Origin: CAZVNZ01 sp964628515 | GTDB lineage: Bacteria > Bacillota > Clostridia > Christensenellales > Christensenellaceae | DNA length: 22,020 nt | Reading direction: 5' to 3' | Assembly (NCBI GenBank): GCA_964628515.1 | Contig: CAZVNZ010000037.1 | Coordinates: 1 to 22,020, forward strand | Shown: piece after piece, positions 21,999 to 22,020 of the stretch | How the letters are laid out: the number at the start of each line of letters is the position of its first letter | Position numbering within the stretch: the first letter of the stretch is position 1 | The notes under the pieces: generated by a model | Database searches by the model: none | What the model was told of the DNA's origin: nothing | What the model saw: the letters and a program-made list of their open reading frames with translations, nothing else | Program-made: the position numbers and the translations under genes

Positions 21999-22020
21999 AG
22001 TAAAAAAGGGCTTAAAGCTA

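Noticed and set aside
21980..22020. First repeat of a CRISPR array or mobile-element end
   Set aside because: Only one copy of the palindrome is visible and no spacer-repeat pattern or transposase can be seen before the window ends.
21917..22020. C-terminal fragment of a minus-strand gene entering from the right
   Set aside because: A frame is open here, but it runs through the perfect operon terminator and shows no protein family features.

Overview
This window reads as chromosomal core-genome DNA from a low-GC, anaerobic member of the Bacillota, most likely the class Clostridia. Three things point there. The gene order matches the metS–tatD … glmU–pth–mfd–yabM–yabN neighbourhood of Bacillus and Clostridium. 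A four-subunit ferredoxin-dependent 2-oxoacid oxidoreductase is present. Shine-Dalgarno sites are strong (AAGGAGG) and TTG and GTG starts are frequent. Genus cannot be told from the sequence. TGA is used as a normal stop, so the code is standard. I see no rRNA, tRNA, CRISPR array, insertion sequence or prophage gene, and no gene-free stretch exceeds about 180 bp.

Layout, left to right. (1) 1-3113: the possible 3' end of an upstream gene, a consensus promoter, metG, tatD (overlapping by 4 nt) and a TatD-linked radical SAM protein. (2) 3189-9312: a ZIP-family metal transporter, glmU, pth and mfd, tightly packed. The prs and ctc genes that sit between glmU and pth in Bacillus are absent. (3) 9392-13753: a PrsA-like parvulin lipoprotein with its own promoter and terminator, then a YabM/SpoVB-type flippase and a YabN-type MazG protein under a separate promoter. 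The methylase half of the YabN protein is degenerate. (4) 13796-14216: an HU gene with its own promoter and terminator; its real start is probably a TTG. (5) 14287-18434: an unusual block. Two small leftward genes (a zinc-ribbon membrane protein and a three-helix membrane protein) diverge from a rightward set: a 69-aa stand-alone WYL-like domain, a 68-aa helical protein, a PAS–PP2C (RsbU/SpoIIE-type) phosphatase, cdaA (c-di-AMP synthase) and cdaR (its YbbR-domain regulator). Both divergent start codons appear to lie at the transcription start, so both messages may be leaderless. The block stands where Bacillus has yabO-yabP-yabQ-divIC-yabR-spoIIE. (6) 18491-21966: a MinD/ParA-like P-loop ATPase, then a complete Kor/Vor-type operon (2x[4Fe-4S] ferredoxin, alpha, beta and gamma subunits) ending in a strong terminator, followed by a 16-bp palindrome.

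How the genes work together. Most are housekeeping: methionine charging and peptidyl-tRNA recycling, UDP-GlcNAc synthesis and lipid-linked sugar flipping for the wall, protein folding outside the membrane, transcription-coupled repair, nucleotide sanitation, nucleoid structure, and oxidative decarboxylation of 2-oxoacids feeding reduced ferredoxin. The most interesting part is the small-gene, PAS-phosphatase and c-di-AMP cluster at 14.3-18.4 kb. Its layout suggests a sensory or regulatory module physically coupled to c-di-AMP synthesis. That link is inferred from gene order only.
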